From positions 139,001 to 203,000 of the forward strand of contig CALNXK010000030.1 of the NCBI GenBank assembly GCA_942486035.1: a DNA stretch of 64,000 nt, written 5' to 3'. Each line of letters starts with the position of its first letter. The first letter of the stretch is position 1. Below are positions 44,731-55,065 of this stretch, one piece after another. The notes beneath the pieces were generated by a model. That model saw nothing but the letters and a program-made list of their open reading frames with translations. It searched no databases and was not told where the DNA came from. Both the position numbers and the translations under genes were made by a program. This DNA comes from Porites lobata (lineage: Eukaryota; Cnidaria; Anthozoa; Scleractinia; Poritidae).

Positions 44731-45046
44731 TTGGGTCGCAGTAGCGCAATCGGCTAATCCCTCAACTTAGAGTCTCCTCTGATCTGACGGGTCACACAGG
44801 TGAGTCGGTTCAAACCCCGGGAAAGCCAAAATAATAATTCTTTCTTCCTCGAAAAAGTTAAAGAATAAATTAAAGAAATCGAAGTGATCTCGAGATATCT
44901 CGAATTAATTCGGCTCTCACTTCGTCAAATAGCCGAATAAAACCGAAAACCTACAGACTTTGCATGCCCAATCTTGTCAAAAAATTGTAACTTTGATACA
45001 TTCCTGAGCGTCGCGAAACCTTTACTTCGCGCTCCGCCGAAGTAAT
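44731..45046 (+). mobile_element. tRNA-derived SINE
   Basis: A tRNA-like head with an A-box-like TAGCGCAATCGG (44744-44755) and a B-box GGTTCAAACCC (44809-44819), spaced about 55 bp apart, suits a class II-type internal pol III promoter. A body (GGGAAAGCCAAAATAATAAT, GATCTCGAGATATCTCGA) and a 3' end folding as TTACTTCG / CGAAGTAA follow. The body recurs at 40041-40248 and, diverged, at 44560-44695. The 3' end coincides with the insertion boundary in receptor 8. Confidence 0.75.
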
Positions 45047-45922
45047 AAGCGTTCGTGTGACCATAAAAGGGAACTGGCAGATAGCAAACGCTGCGGTTAA
45101 TGCTGCCAGTGTTTTGGCAACTTTCCTGTGTCGTCGATTAGACCTCTCAATAAAATTATTGTTAATTACCCCAGATCTTGAACGAAGAGCGCGAAAAATC
45201 TGAGTTTGAGAAAAAATCATATACGACAAAGGAATGATGAAGTACAGAATTGCATGCACACCATAGAATATTTGTCGGCCAATTCTTCCCCATGTGGTAT
45301 TAGTACAAAGCAATTCACCGTTTTCTTGTGTTTCCACGCGATAAATGTGAACCAAAGGTGAACAGACCGCCAAGGAAAGGACCCAGATTGCGACAGTTTT
45401 TAGAAATTCTTTTCGTGGCCAGCTATTAATTAGTGCATTAAAAGGATCAACAAAAGCCTTCAATCTCTGATAGCTTACCACCAGAAGCGTTGTAATTGAA
45501 ACGGTGTAAGTTGCTTCGACGAGAAAGCCATGAAGTTTACAGGTAACGTCACCGCCTATCCAACGCCAATAAAAGCCTATAGCATTTAAAATGGTGAGAA
45601 AAGTAAACAAGAGATCGGCAGAAGCTAGATTTGCCAAGAACCACATCACAGGAGAATGTGTTCTCCGCAGGGTGACATAGCAGGTTGTTAGAACCCATGT
45701 ATTACCAACGACTGACATGATGAAAACAGCGCTATAAAATATGCCGAAGAAAACCACCAGAGAAAGCGAGAAGGAAGTACTATTAACCATAGTTGAGATT
45801 GTTCAAATCGGTGTTTTGGCATCGAATAATTTGAACGTATTTTATCCTAGGATCAGATATTATTAACAATAACCTCTTAAATTTTCTATTTTCATCATTG
45901 TCGCTCTTAGCTCAAAGTAGTA

Positions 45923-46024
45923 CAGTAGACCCGGTAGTAACTCAAACGCTGAAGGGAAACGAAAAACAGTTCGAGTTAGCGGGGTATTCGAGTTACTCGA
46001 GTTCTAGTTATCGAGGTTCTACTG
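45923..46024. mobile_element. Short pogo/Tigger-like MITE
   Basis: 102 bp, CAGTAGACCCGG...CGAGGTTCTACTG, flanked by TA (45921-45922 and 46025-46026). The inverted ends read CAGTAGAMCYSGRTARYTC-like, the consensus style of pogo-class Tc1/mariner elements, as I recall. It lies about 130 bp upstream of the receptor 8 start. Confidence 0.75.
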
Positions 46025-46026
46025 TA

Positions 46027-46880
46027 ATACATTTTAACCATTTTTGCGCCTGTAATTAATTTCTTGTTTGTCGGCGATGAGTACACGAGATTTGTTAAAT
46101 CTAAACTCGTGCAGTAATTTTCGCTGAGGCGAAAACAGAAGTTTGTATGACTCCAACTTCTTATGAACTCATCAATAATTCACACTTTTTGTCTAATAAT
46201 CTAAAGAAATTACAGTCGAAGCCCTCCTTGTGACCTCTCTCGTAAGCGACCGCAGCTTTTGTTACGACCTGATTCTTTGTGGAACTCCATTTGAACTGTG
46301 ACTTAACCTTTGTAATGAAAAGCTCTCGTAAGCAGCGACCGCTCCCGTACGCAAACGCGACAACTTTTTGGACTACCCGACTGGACTTTTCCTTTGTTTT
46401 ACAGCTCTCGTAATCGGCCACTCAGACTCGATACAATCGGAACTTTGAGTTTATCAAATGGCTTCAAAAACGTCTGATGTAGATCAACTCATTCTAATGC
46501 ACTAATAGTTAGATTTGGGGTTATTCGATCTAGTCTAAGAAATTGGACGTAAAGTTTAACCGTGTTTGTATCAGATATAATGACACTCATTAAATATTGA
46601 GACGGAGTCCACCAGGAAATTGTAATGAGTAATTTTAATTTTCAGCATGTTCAGTGGACAAGAAACCTTGTACCAGAATAATTTAAAGAATATTTCATTC
46701 TTTTCCAAATTTTTCAAGGGCTAAAGATGTAATTTGTCATCTGTAATGACACCAAAGAAAATTTCTCATGGGAGTCCGAGAGAGCCGGGCTACCCAAGCG
46801 AAGTTTGGGTATAGATGTGTGCAGCTGATGCCTTTGAACCTTTATGCTCCAAGATCAAGATACAAATTCTTTACTCTGGC
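46027..46880. other. Intergenic, 5' side of receptor 8
   Basis: No gene recognised. A minus-strand open frame of 86 codons (46161-46421) contains two partly repeated stretches (ACGCGACAACTTT- and GCGACCGC-type strings) and no known domain. Confidence 0.45.
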
Positions 46881-46882
46881 TA

Positions 46883-47298
46883 GGCTTTTGTACATTATGC
46901 TAGCATTTTTTCGAGCATTTTAGTGAGGCAAAAGCGTTGAGCATTATTCGAGCATTTTAGTGGCATTTTCCCCGGAAAATTAATTTTTCCCAGAAAAAAA
47001 AAAATAGAAATTAACCTTTTTCAGGAGCCCATGCCCCATGAGCTCCTGCTTTTTTAAACAAAATGTTTTTTTTGGCCGTATTTATGAACTTGTACACGTT
47101 TTCGTTGTTACTTGCAACACTTGCACGTTTTTGTAAGTATAAACTTTGAAATTAATTAAAGAAAACCGTTTGTATAATGAGCTTTATCCGAGCATTTTAG
47201 TGACTTCATTTTGGGGAGACCGAGCATTTTAGTGGGAAAAATGGAGCCTTAAGGTGGAGCATTTTAGTAGGGAAGCAAAAGCATAATGTACAAAAGTC
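46883..47298. mobile_element. TA-flanked MITE with internal CGAGCATTTTAGTG repeats
   Basis: The ends GGCTTTTGTACATTATGCT and AGCATAATGTACAAAAGTC are inverse with one mismatch. TA flanks both sides (46881-46882, 47299-47300). Inside are five or six copies of (CG)AGCATTTTAGTG near both ends. 416 bp, no ORF; non-autonomous Tc1/mariner-type by target site. Confidence 0.8.
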
Positions 47299-47300
47299 TA

Positions 47301-48119
47301 ACTCTAGCCTCCATAAATTTCTTGAAAAATTGGTTGAGAGAATTTGTTGAAAGATCAAAGCATATTTCCTTGTAATAAGTGATAATTTATTAATTCTCAT
47401 TACCTTTCTACTTGATTATACACTGATAATGTTAGAAGAAAACTGATGTTGGTCACTCGTGGGACATAAGGGATTAAACCGTGTGTCCTTTAAACTCTTT
47501 CATTCCGCTACCGTGATTAGCCTGCGTAGCAGGCGCTTGGAAGTAGTGGGTACAAGAAAAAACGGGCGCGCGAGAAGGAGACACGCGAGGGGAGACCTTA
47601 CTTTATGACCATGTTTTATTTCGTCTCGCATACGGAATTAAGTTGTTTTTTTAACTCACATCCTGGAATTTGTGTTTTGTTTTGGAAAAACATTTTTGGT
47701 ACTGCAAATGCAAACCACTTTATCGCCAACCTTCCCACTCTTTTCAAAACTTTTGGCCCAAAAAGACAACCGTTCAACTGCTTCCCAAACTGGCCTAAAG
47801 AAGTTATGATAAGCTAGAAAGTTCGCATGGTCAGCTTGACCGTTACTACATAATTCTCACAAGGACTACCCTGGCTCTAGAGGTGCGCTCTCGAACTGAA
47901 TACCTAGTATGAAATAAAGCGTGCCAACATGCTTCGCTGCGAAGCATCAGGAATTAGATAAGAATAAAATAACCTCTGGAACCCGGAATACAAAACCACT
48001 AACACAGTTTGATTAAATAATCATGAAGCTTTTGTTAACTCTAAGTTGATATACGAGTAACAGAACTACGAGAGAAGAAGAAGAAAAAAACGTGGTTTGC
48101 AAAGTGACACACTCACCTG
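47301..48119. other. Non-coding stretch
   Basis: Contains the dispersed hairpin motif TAGCCTGCGTAGCAGGC (47519-47535) and the palindrome TGCTTCGCTGCGAAGCA (about 47929-47945). A plus-strand frame of 70 codons (47605-47817) has no domain. No gene. Confidence 0.45.
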
Positions 48120-48129
48120 GCGATAGACC

Positions 48130-48571
48130 CTGGGGGGGCGGGGGGGCACTCCCATACATTACCTACACGGGTATGTGCCGCCCAACGGGGTCGTGATTTT
48201 GAAGCTCCTGATTTAGAACGGGGTATCCATTTCAGAGGCGTTTTCTAGAACGGGGTATAAAAAATTGTGGATCAGATTATGAAGAAGCATTTATTTGATG
48301 TATAAGTTGAACAAATAAAAAATATCTTTTTTAAAAAACAGGGCTATTTCAATTTACAAACTTTCTAGAACGGAGTACAAAAAATTGGCCCAGTTCTAGA
48401 ACGGGGTATCAGTTTTAGGTCGAATTCTAGAACGGGGTACAAAAAAATCGGCCCATTTCTAGAACGGGGTATCAATTTTAGGGGAAATTCTTTTTAGAAC
48501 GGGGTACCAATTTGGAGTCCCGGGCGGCACATACCCACCCAAAAAATACCCAAGTGCCCCCCACCCCCCGT
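48130..48571. mobile_element. MULE-like MITE with a 10-bp target duplication
   Basis: The element is flanked by GCGATAGACC on both sides (48120-48129 and 48572-48581), a perfect 10-bp duplication. The ends are inverse and G/C-run rich: GGGGGGCACTCCCATAC...GGGTATGTGCCGCCC on the left, mirrored on the right. The interior holds about seven copies of TTCTAGAACGGGGTA with variations. No ORF. Target size fits Mutator-type elements (9-11 bp); the superfamily is inferred from that alone. Confidence 0.85.
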
Positions 48572-48581
48572 GCGATAGACC

Positions 48582-49460
48582 AATCATTACTAGTGTCACG
48601 CTAGTCACCGACTTGTATTCCCAGATTATTACCAGTGGCGGATTACGATCTTCAAGCAAGTGGGATGACCCACTCATTCAGAGCCTAAGACAAGAGGGGA
48701 TTCGTCCTAAAAATAATTTCTTGGCCCTGCGGGCTTCAGTATGACATGGTATGACATAAAAGTAAGAAGTGTGCTCATAGGCCTTGGGCCCCTCCCAGCC
48801 CACAATTCGTTCCAATTGATTTTTAAGGCCGGCAAAGCTAGGCTTAAATTTCGGTAACAAATTACATTAAAAGAAGAAAAATCACTGTCTTACTTACATT
48901 TCAAGGTCGCCAAAACTCACATAGATACTGGGTATTAGTCGTCGTAACCTAAACTTAAACTGCCTGACCTTGTTTTCAGATCCGCTCCATAAATTCCAGT
49001 CGCTGACGATCTACATACATTTTGTTTCGTGATGAAAACAAAATCCACTTGTTCAGACAGTCCGCAGAATTGAGATATACTCATAACCCAAGCGCTGCCC
49101 TAGTAAATGATCAGTGAAATCATTAATGAGTAGAGACAACTTAGAGACGACTGGGGACGAGTCAGCCGCAAGATGTCTGTCCGGAGTCAGTAGGGTGCTT
49201 GTAAGCAACGACGTTTTTGAGCGACGCACGTGAACCGGAAGTGAACCTTATTCTCTTTTTAACATGCCTTGACGCTTCCAAATTTGTATTGCTAAGAGTC
49301 TTTTCTCTTATGGAGACGATTTGCCTAAACATTTGTTCAAAACCATTGTTCAAGAGCGCAAAAAGTCCACTTCCGGTTGACGTGCGTGCCAAGGTCGCTG
49401 CTTTCAAGTCATCTATCAACAACCCTTGTTCCATAAAAATGGGAAATACTGTGTAACGCA
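48582..49460. other. Non-coding stretch
   Basis: Open frames overlapping on both strands at 49162-49464 (100 and 79 codons) have no domain I recognise. GACGTTTTTGAGCGACGCACG and CGTGCGTGCC-type strings are the only oddities. No confident gene. Confidence 0.4.
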
Positions 49461-49536
49461 CCATCCACGGAGAACCCTTGGAAGCTGTTGATCACCACTA
49501 ATGCCTTGGAGTTGATATACATGTATCCAGTGATCT

Positions 49537-49800
49537 AAATTGCTGGAATTATAGGCAAAGCCAACAGATCTCTTGGCTTTATAAGAAAAAACTTAAGTAA
49601 ATGTCCAGAAAACGTAAAACAGCAAGCCTATCTTGCTTTAGTTAGACCACAGCTTGAATATATGGATGGTGCGCATGGGATCCGCACATTCAAAAACAGA
49701 TAAAGGACATTGAGGGAGCACAGAGACGAGCGGCACGTTTTGTTAAAAATGAATATGGCACAACTCCTGGAACTATTGCTGGTTTTCAGTGTCACGCCGT
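49537..49800 (+). pseudogene. Decayed LINE reverse-transcriptase fragment
   Basis: Translated on the plus strand it shows the C-terminal part of a non-LTR retrotransposon reverse transcriptase: KANRSLGFIRKNLSKCPENV, then AYLALVRPQLEY, and after a frame change WDPHIQKQIKDIEGAQRRAA, RFVKNEYGTTPG. The switch of frame near 49665 and the lack of upstream RT motifs show it is dead and truncated. The pattern (AY..LVRP.LEY...WDP) is known from Jockey/CR1-like LINEs. Confidence 0.8.
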
Positions 49801-51289
49801 TCAAAATAGATCAAAATAAAAATCAAAACCGTTCAATAGATAAAGTCCACAATCTGGGAAATGAAAAGAGGGACATATACAAAGACCCTCGCCAAGATTC
49901 AGGTCAGAGGAGTATTTCGTATACGAGATATCCGAAGAAATGTTTTACCCAAACTTATAGAGATTTGTATGGAGACGCCATGCTGGTACTCACTTGGTCA
50001 CTTGGATGAGCTCCAACCGGCGGACGGAAACCAACAGAAACATCTGTTACCAAGTTTTGCTACAAAAGCGTGAATTTATTCTTCGAGAAACTCATAAACA
50101 TTAAAGTAATAGTTTTTCTAGTACATGAACTGTTTACATAGCAAAATTTCCTGAAATAAGTCATTTTTTTAACCTACATGAAAGCTCTCTTGGCCGTCAT
50201 GTTATTTCCGCGTCAAGCAAAAACTTAGAAATTCAAGCGTACTCTATCACAAAACCAAGAACCCTTTTGAAGCGAAAATTTGTATGAAAATTAGTTTTCA
50301 GCTGCTCTAGTGCACCGTGAAAGTAAAATCTTGGTAGGAGCGATAGTTTTTTAGTTTGAATTTTAGTGACGTCATGTGAAAACCAAAATTTGAATGATTT
50401 GAATGATTTGAAATGGCGAACACCCGAGAAGTTTCTTAAGGTTTATCATTTGCATGTAGTTCTGATCGCAATCCGCTAAAAAAGGAACAAATATGTAAAT
50501 CATTATACTTCACAGGTGTTTTCAATACATTAGATTCTCATTATTTTTTTACGAGAACCAAAATAGAACAATGAGTCATCTATATTCACCCATGCGCAAA
50601 TAACCCCTAAATGATTTTGAAATTTCTTAACGGCATCGTAGTTAACGATCATGGATCGCTTGTGTTTAACGATACCTGATGAAAGTTACTGCTGCTAAAA
50701 CTGTTCCTTCTATTTCAAGGTGGTATAACATTAGAACTGTATCAAAAAACACAGCGAAGAAATTCAACTCGCGAATCAATATGGAACTGATTTAAAGTGT
50801 AAGTGCTACAGCTATCGCTATATCTCTTGCCTTTCTCTTGTCTGAACGAATTGCTAAAGAGCTACAAAGTGCACACTATTTAGACTGTGAACTTCTTTCT
50901 CAACCGAAACCTTTCAGCGTGTTTTATATTAATCGGCAGTGGTATGTTTTTCCTTTTTCTTTTCCCTCAGTTTTGAGAAGTAAAATTCAGTGCATGTTTG
51001 AGTGATGAGGAACGTAACGAAGAGAGTTATCAGCTCATGGTAGAAAAACAGCAAGAGATTTGAAGAGGTAACTATCCAAGTAAAAAGTCACCTTAACCAG
51101 GACAATCATAAACTGACAGAAGGATAAATAATGGTTTTAATATATGGTGATGGAAAACGTGTCAGTTTTTTTGTAGGATACCTCAGGTTACTATAACTTA
51201 GTTATGTTAGACCCAGTAACGAGTTAAAGTATGATTGATTTTCTCTGGACAATATTTGCTCCTGAGCGATTTTACATTTGGCAATATAC
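49801..51289. other. Non-coding stretch
   Basis: 49860-50070 has a plus-strand frame whose DNA (GATATCCGAAGAAATG, GAGATTTGTATGGAGACGCC) looks like dispersed repeat. A direct GAATGATTT repeat lies at 50391-50410. No gene recognised to 51289. Confidence 0.4.
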
Positions 51290-52600
51290 TAATTAGTTTT
51301 ACGAGCATTATCCCGATGAGCAAATAGACTGCTTTATAAAGTTGTTATCACCTATATATTTACTTCAATGTTTTTTTAAAAGTTAAACACATAAGAGGAA
51401 AATGGGACATGGGTGTTAGAGAATAAATTAAGAGCAAAAATTATATTGTGACAAGTTCTCTTCTTAGTCTGCAGCCATTTGCTAAAATGAAAATCACTTC
51501 CTTTTCGTTTACTGACGAGAGTCGTCCAAATTTGTGTTTACCATTGTGTTGTTTGGTTCAGTATCATCCCTTCAAATCAATTCTTTCCTTTTTAAAGTGC
51601 ATGTCTCGGCCAAATGAAGCATTCAGGCCCGGGGACGGAACTTTTAAGATACTTCGATTTTCTTCTAGGGGTTATTCCCTTATATACACTGTAAGCCACA
51701 TAGGCATGTGCCAGCCCAAAGGATATGGTTTTTGCGCTTTTTCGGTCTAAAAACAGGTATACACTTTGTTCATTTTGGTTTGGAATTAGGTGTGGTTTTC
51801 GAGAGAAAAAAACGCCGTGTAAGCACGTATCTGTCGTTTCAATTCCAAATTAAAGAATAAGAAAGAAAATGAAATATTTGCGAATTCTTTGACATAATTT
51901 CTACCTAGAGGCCAGGACTGAAAAAAGGCTTGGAAAATGACTTTTTTGTTTGAAATAAGGCCAGGAGTTAAAGAACAGGGCGGCTCACTCCCATCAAGAA
52001 TCGTCAGGAGTACCCCCCAAGAGATTTTCTTCAAGTAGTAAATAATGCAAACAACTGTCACGGTTTACACACTAGGGCTACACGGGAAAAACGTGCGGAC
52101 CGAAAACGAAATGATTTTAAAACGCAAGTACCTGTAACAACACCTCCGGCTCTCCTTAGCTTAACACCATTCTTATTTTTCCTTGCAATTCTTACAACTT
52201 ACTTCAATGAATTTACGACTATATATCTTTCTCAGTCCAACACATAAGACAAAAACAAATTTCCTCTCTTTGAGTTAATACAGAGATAATACAATAAAGG
52301 GTTAGGAATTATGTACGAGCTAAGGAAACACGGCTTGTGTTAGGTACTCACTGATTTCAAAAACCTATCACGATGAAACTTTGGAGGCCAGATTAAGAGT
52401 ATTTCAACAAATCGTATCCCACTTTTCCTTTAAAGAGTTCTTTCTTATGCTTTAACTATTTTTTTGTCTTGTTCACTCGTGTAGGCGAACAATCTAACAG
52501 AAGTACAGTCATTAATTGTGAAGTGCGGACCCAACTAAACCGGACGATTTTTAAAACGGTAAGTACTTGTAACAACCCCGATCCCGATCTTATTTGTTAG
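51290..52600. repeat. Local duplication, copy 1
   Basis: Parts match 54030-54735 in order: TTAGTTTTACGAGCATTATC, GACATGGGTGTTAGAG, GTCTCGGCCAAATGAAG, TATGTGCCAGCCCAAAG (51704 on), then TCACTGATTTCAAAAACC (52348 on) and GTACAGTCATTAATTG (52501 on). It also carries GTATGTGCC-type strings related to the ends of the 48130-48571 element. The 51790-52340 part is missing from copy 2. Confidence 0.7.
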
Positions 52601-53839
52601 TGACTTTATGAGCTGACTACCCAGGATCTTGCCGTTAAAGTTCAGACTACAGACTTGGCTCATTTGGTAACTCCTTTTTTCTTCACTTTTTACGCAGTCA
52701 TCCAGGCGAACTCAAAATCAGTCAAAATCGCTGAAAATACCTTTTTGCAGACAAAAGGACATATACATTAGGTAAGGTAGTGCACTGTTTATTTAACATT
52801 AATCTTTATACATAGTTGGCGATATATTGCTAATGTAAAGAATTCGAAGCAAACTCATTTTACAAACAAGCAGATTGTGTGGGTAGCCTGTGGTATAAAA
52901 CACGAAAGAATTCTCGTCCCAGGGTCTACTGGTGTCACGGCCAATATGGCGGCTTGGGGCTGTTAGTTTGGAGCAGAGCTGTGCAAACCTAATTTAAGCT
53001 TAATAGTACCTACAAAAATTTCAAGAAAGGACTCTGCAATATAAAAACCAAAATACCAAAGAAGTCAATAGAATCAGAAGGTCAGGACAGACATAAAGGT
53101 ATTACATATTTACAGGGGTACCCAACGACGATTTCCTCCTAATTGCATTGAAAATATGAAGTAATTCTCAACTCTAATTCTCGTTATGGAGTAGATGGCT
53201 AGGATGTAAAAGTAGGCGGTGATTTCAGGCTTTCACTTTTCGCACCTTCCTGTAGTTCCCCAAAAAGTAGGCGGCTCAAAACTCGAAGTAGCCAGTTTTT
53301 TAGCCGGCTGCCGGCACTTAATGAGAATCCTGCAGATTACAGTGCTCTGAAATCTCTAGAAATGCATTCTAAGCGGGGCTATAAAATTTGTATCTGTTCG
53401 GTCATCCAAGGGGAACTTGAGGCTTTTCGAAATTACAAGGGCTTCAGTTTTTTTTTCCTGAAAGTATGAGACCGTAAGTTAATTAAGTTCATTTCTTTAT
53501 CACCTAGAGATACGTCAAGAGATCAGAGGAACAATTTAAAAGATTTGACCAACAAAAAACAAGAAAGGTAAATACAATATTAAAATAATTTTATTCTATT
53601 TATATAGATTAAGCAGTCTAGCAACACAGTGTAGAAGATACCAGAATTCATGGTCAAAACAAACTACACTCTGTAAAATTCAAACTGCATGATAAATGGT
53701 ATAAGACGTAATGCTGCCCCTCTCAAACATGCAAAGGAATACTCCAGTTTTAAACCTGTGAGAGCAACAATTAGGATGCAAGGGCATTATGTTTGATGCC
53801 CTATGATATATTCTAACTTTTACATAAAAACTTTGATTA
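52601..53839. other. Non-coding stretch
   Basis: Contains CAGGGGTACCCAACG at 53113-53127, a one-base variant of the 15-base transposon-end motif at 5041. GTAGGCGG repeats and a GCCGGCTGCCGGC palindrome follow at 53200-53320. No gene. Confidence 0.5.
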
Positions 53840-55065
53840 AACAATATATACTTAGGTCAACTGGGATTCCAACCCAGCAAAGAAATGGGATACAGATTCT
53901 CCCTGAACTATTACATCCAAAGTCTGATATTTGTATGAGGAAATATACACCAGCGTAACTGTTATTCATACTCAGCAAAGAAATGGGAGGCAGTAGCTTT
54001 GTGAACAATTGAATACAAACTTTAATATATTAGTTTTATGAGCATTATCCCAATAAGCAAATAGACTAAAATGAGACATGGGTGTTAGAGGATAAAAAGT
54101 AGAAATTGTATTGTGACAAATTCTCTGCTTAGCCTGCATCCACTTACTAAAAAGAAAATTATTCCCTTTTTCACTTACTGACAAGTGTCATACAAATTTT
54201 TATTTACATGCCTTTGAACTGTGTTTGTTTACACCCTTCCACCCAGTTCTTTCCTTTTTCAAAGTGTCTCAGCCAAATAAAGTATTTAGAGGGCACCAAG
54301 GCCCATGGGCAGAATTTTTAAGATAGGTGGATTTTCTCCCGGGGAGTGCTCCCCCTTATATAAGCCAGCTAGGTATGTGCCACCCCAAAGGGTATGGTTT
54401 TTGCACCTTTTTGTTCTAAAAATGGTCAGGACTTGGAGAACTGGGGGCACACCCCTAGGTAATCACTGATTTCAAAAACCTATCACAATAAAATTTTGAC
54501 TGCCAGATAAAGAGTATTTCATCAAATCATGTCTGACTTCATCATTTTGTTATGCTTTAACTAATTTTTTTTTGTCTTCTTCACTCATGTAGGTAACAAT
54601 CTAATAACAATCTAACAGAAGTACAGTCATTAATTGTTCAGTGCTGACCCAACTAAACCAGGATATTCTTAAAATGGTAAGAGCTCGAAGCTTGTAACAA
54701 CCCCAACCTCGATCTTTATTTAGTGACTTGATAAATTATGGCTTCTAAGGATCTTCCTTGAAGTATTAGAATACATAAAAATTCTGTTATTTATAAAAAG
54801 ACATTTACATCTATAAGGTCAAGTAGGATATTCCAACTCAGCGAAAATGGGAGACAGATGCTCCCTAAACTACGACATAATACATAATATTTATATAAAG
54901 TTAATAACCTCTGCCCATTGGCAGTGGTTTTCCATAACGGTTCTATACCAGATAACACTCTGAGAACACACAGAATGTAATGCTACTCCCTGGACTAATA
55001 CCTTAGTCTATGATAGATAGGACTTACTGTTTTTAACTAACTATTTTAAAAACACTAGATAACCT
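53840..55065. repeat. Degenerate satellite units and local duplication copy 2
   Basis: Isolated, diverged 95-bp satellite units occur at about 53855-53925, 53965-54010, 54830-54885 and 54980-55040, each keeping parts of GGGATTCCAACCCAGCAA and GAGCTCCCTGGACT. Between them 54030-54735 is the second copy of the 51290-52600 sequence. This is the decayed edge of the satellite. Confidence 0.7.

Larger units (their letters stand above)
43491..45046. mobile_element. Insertion splitting receptor 8
   Basis: 1556 bp bounded by AAG on each side (43488-43490 and 45047-45049), exactly where receptors 1-7 are continuous. The left end has the hairpin ACGCTACGAAGCGT and the right end the hairpin TTACTTCG...CGAAGTAA (45022-45045). 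It contains a tRNA-derived SINE at its right end and a second SINE-body copy at 44560-44695. The left 1.05 kb has no recognised ORF longer than about 68 codons. It may be one composite element or nested insertions. Confidence 0.75.
43281..45790 (-). pseudogene. Class A G-protein-coupled receptor 8, split by an insertion
   Basis: The N-terminal part (45790-45047, 248 codons) is a receptor up to the start of ECL3: N30, D59, C84/C162, QRL 108-110, P187, but TM6 reads CQFP where the others have CWSP, losing the toggle tryptophan. The frame then runs into unrelated sequence and stops at 44951. The missing TM7, helix 8 and tail lie at 43490-43281, in frame, with DPLLYGYFGGN, NVTPLTVFQ and a stop at 43283-43281. 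Between them are 1556 bp (43491-45046) flanked on both sides by AAG. TM7 lacks frameshifts, so the break may be recent. A truncated six-helix product is possible but unlikely to signal. N3-S-T is a possible N-terminal glycosylation site. The sister is receptor 7. Confidence 0.9.

Noticed and set aside
44951..45046. The 31 residues after codon 248 of receptor 8 as a true alternative C-terminus
   Set aside because: They are encoded by the SINE end and match nothing in the family. The real TM7 and tail lie beyond the insertion.
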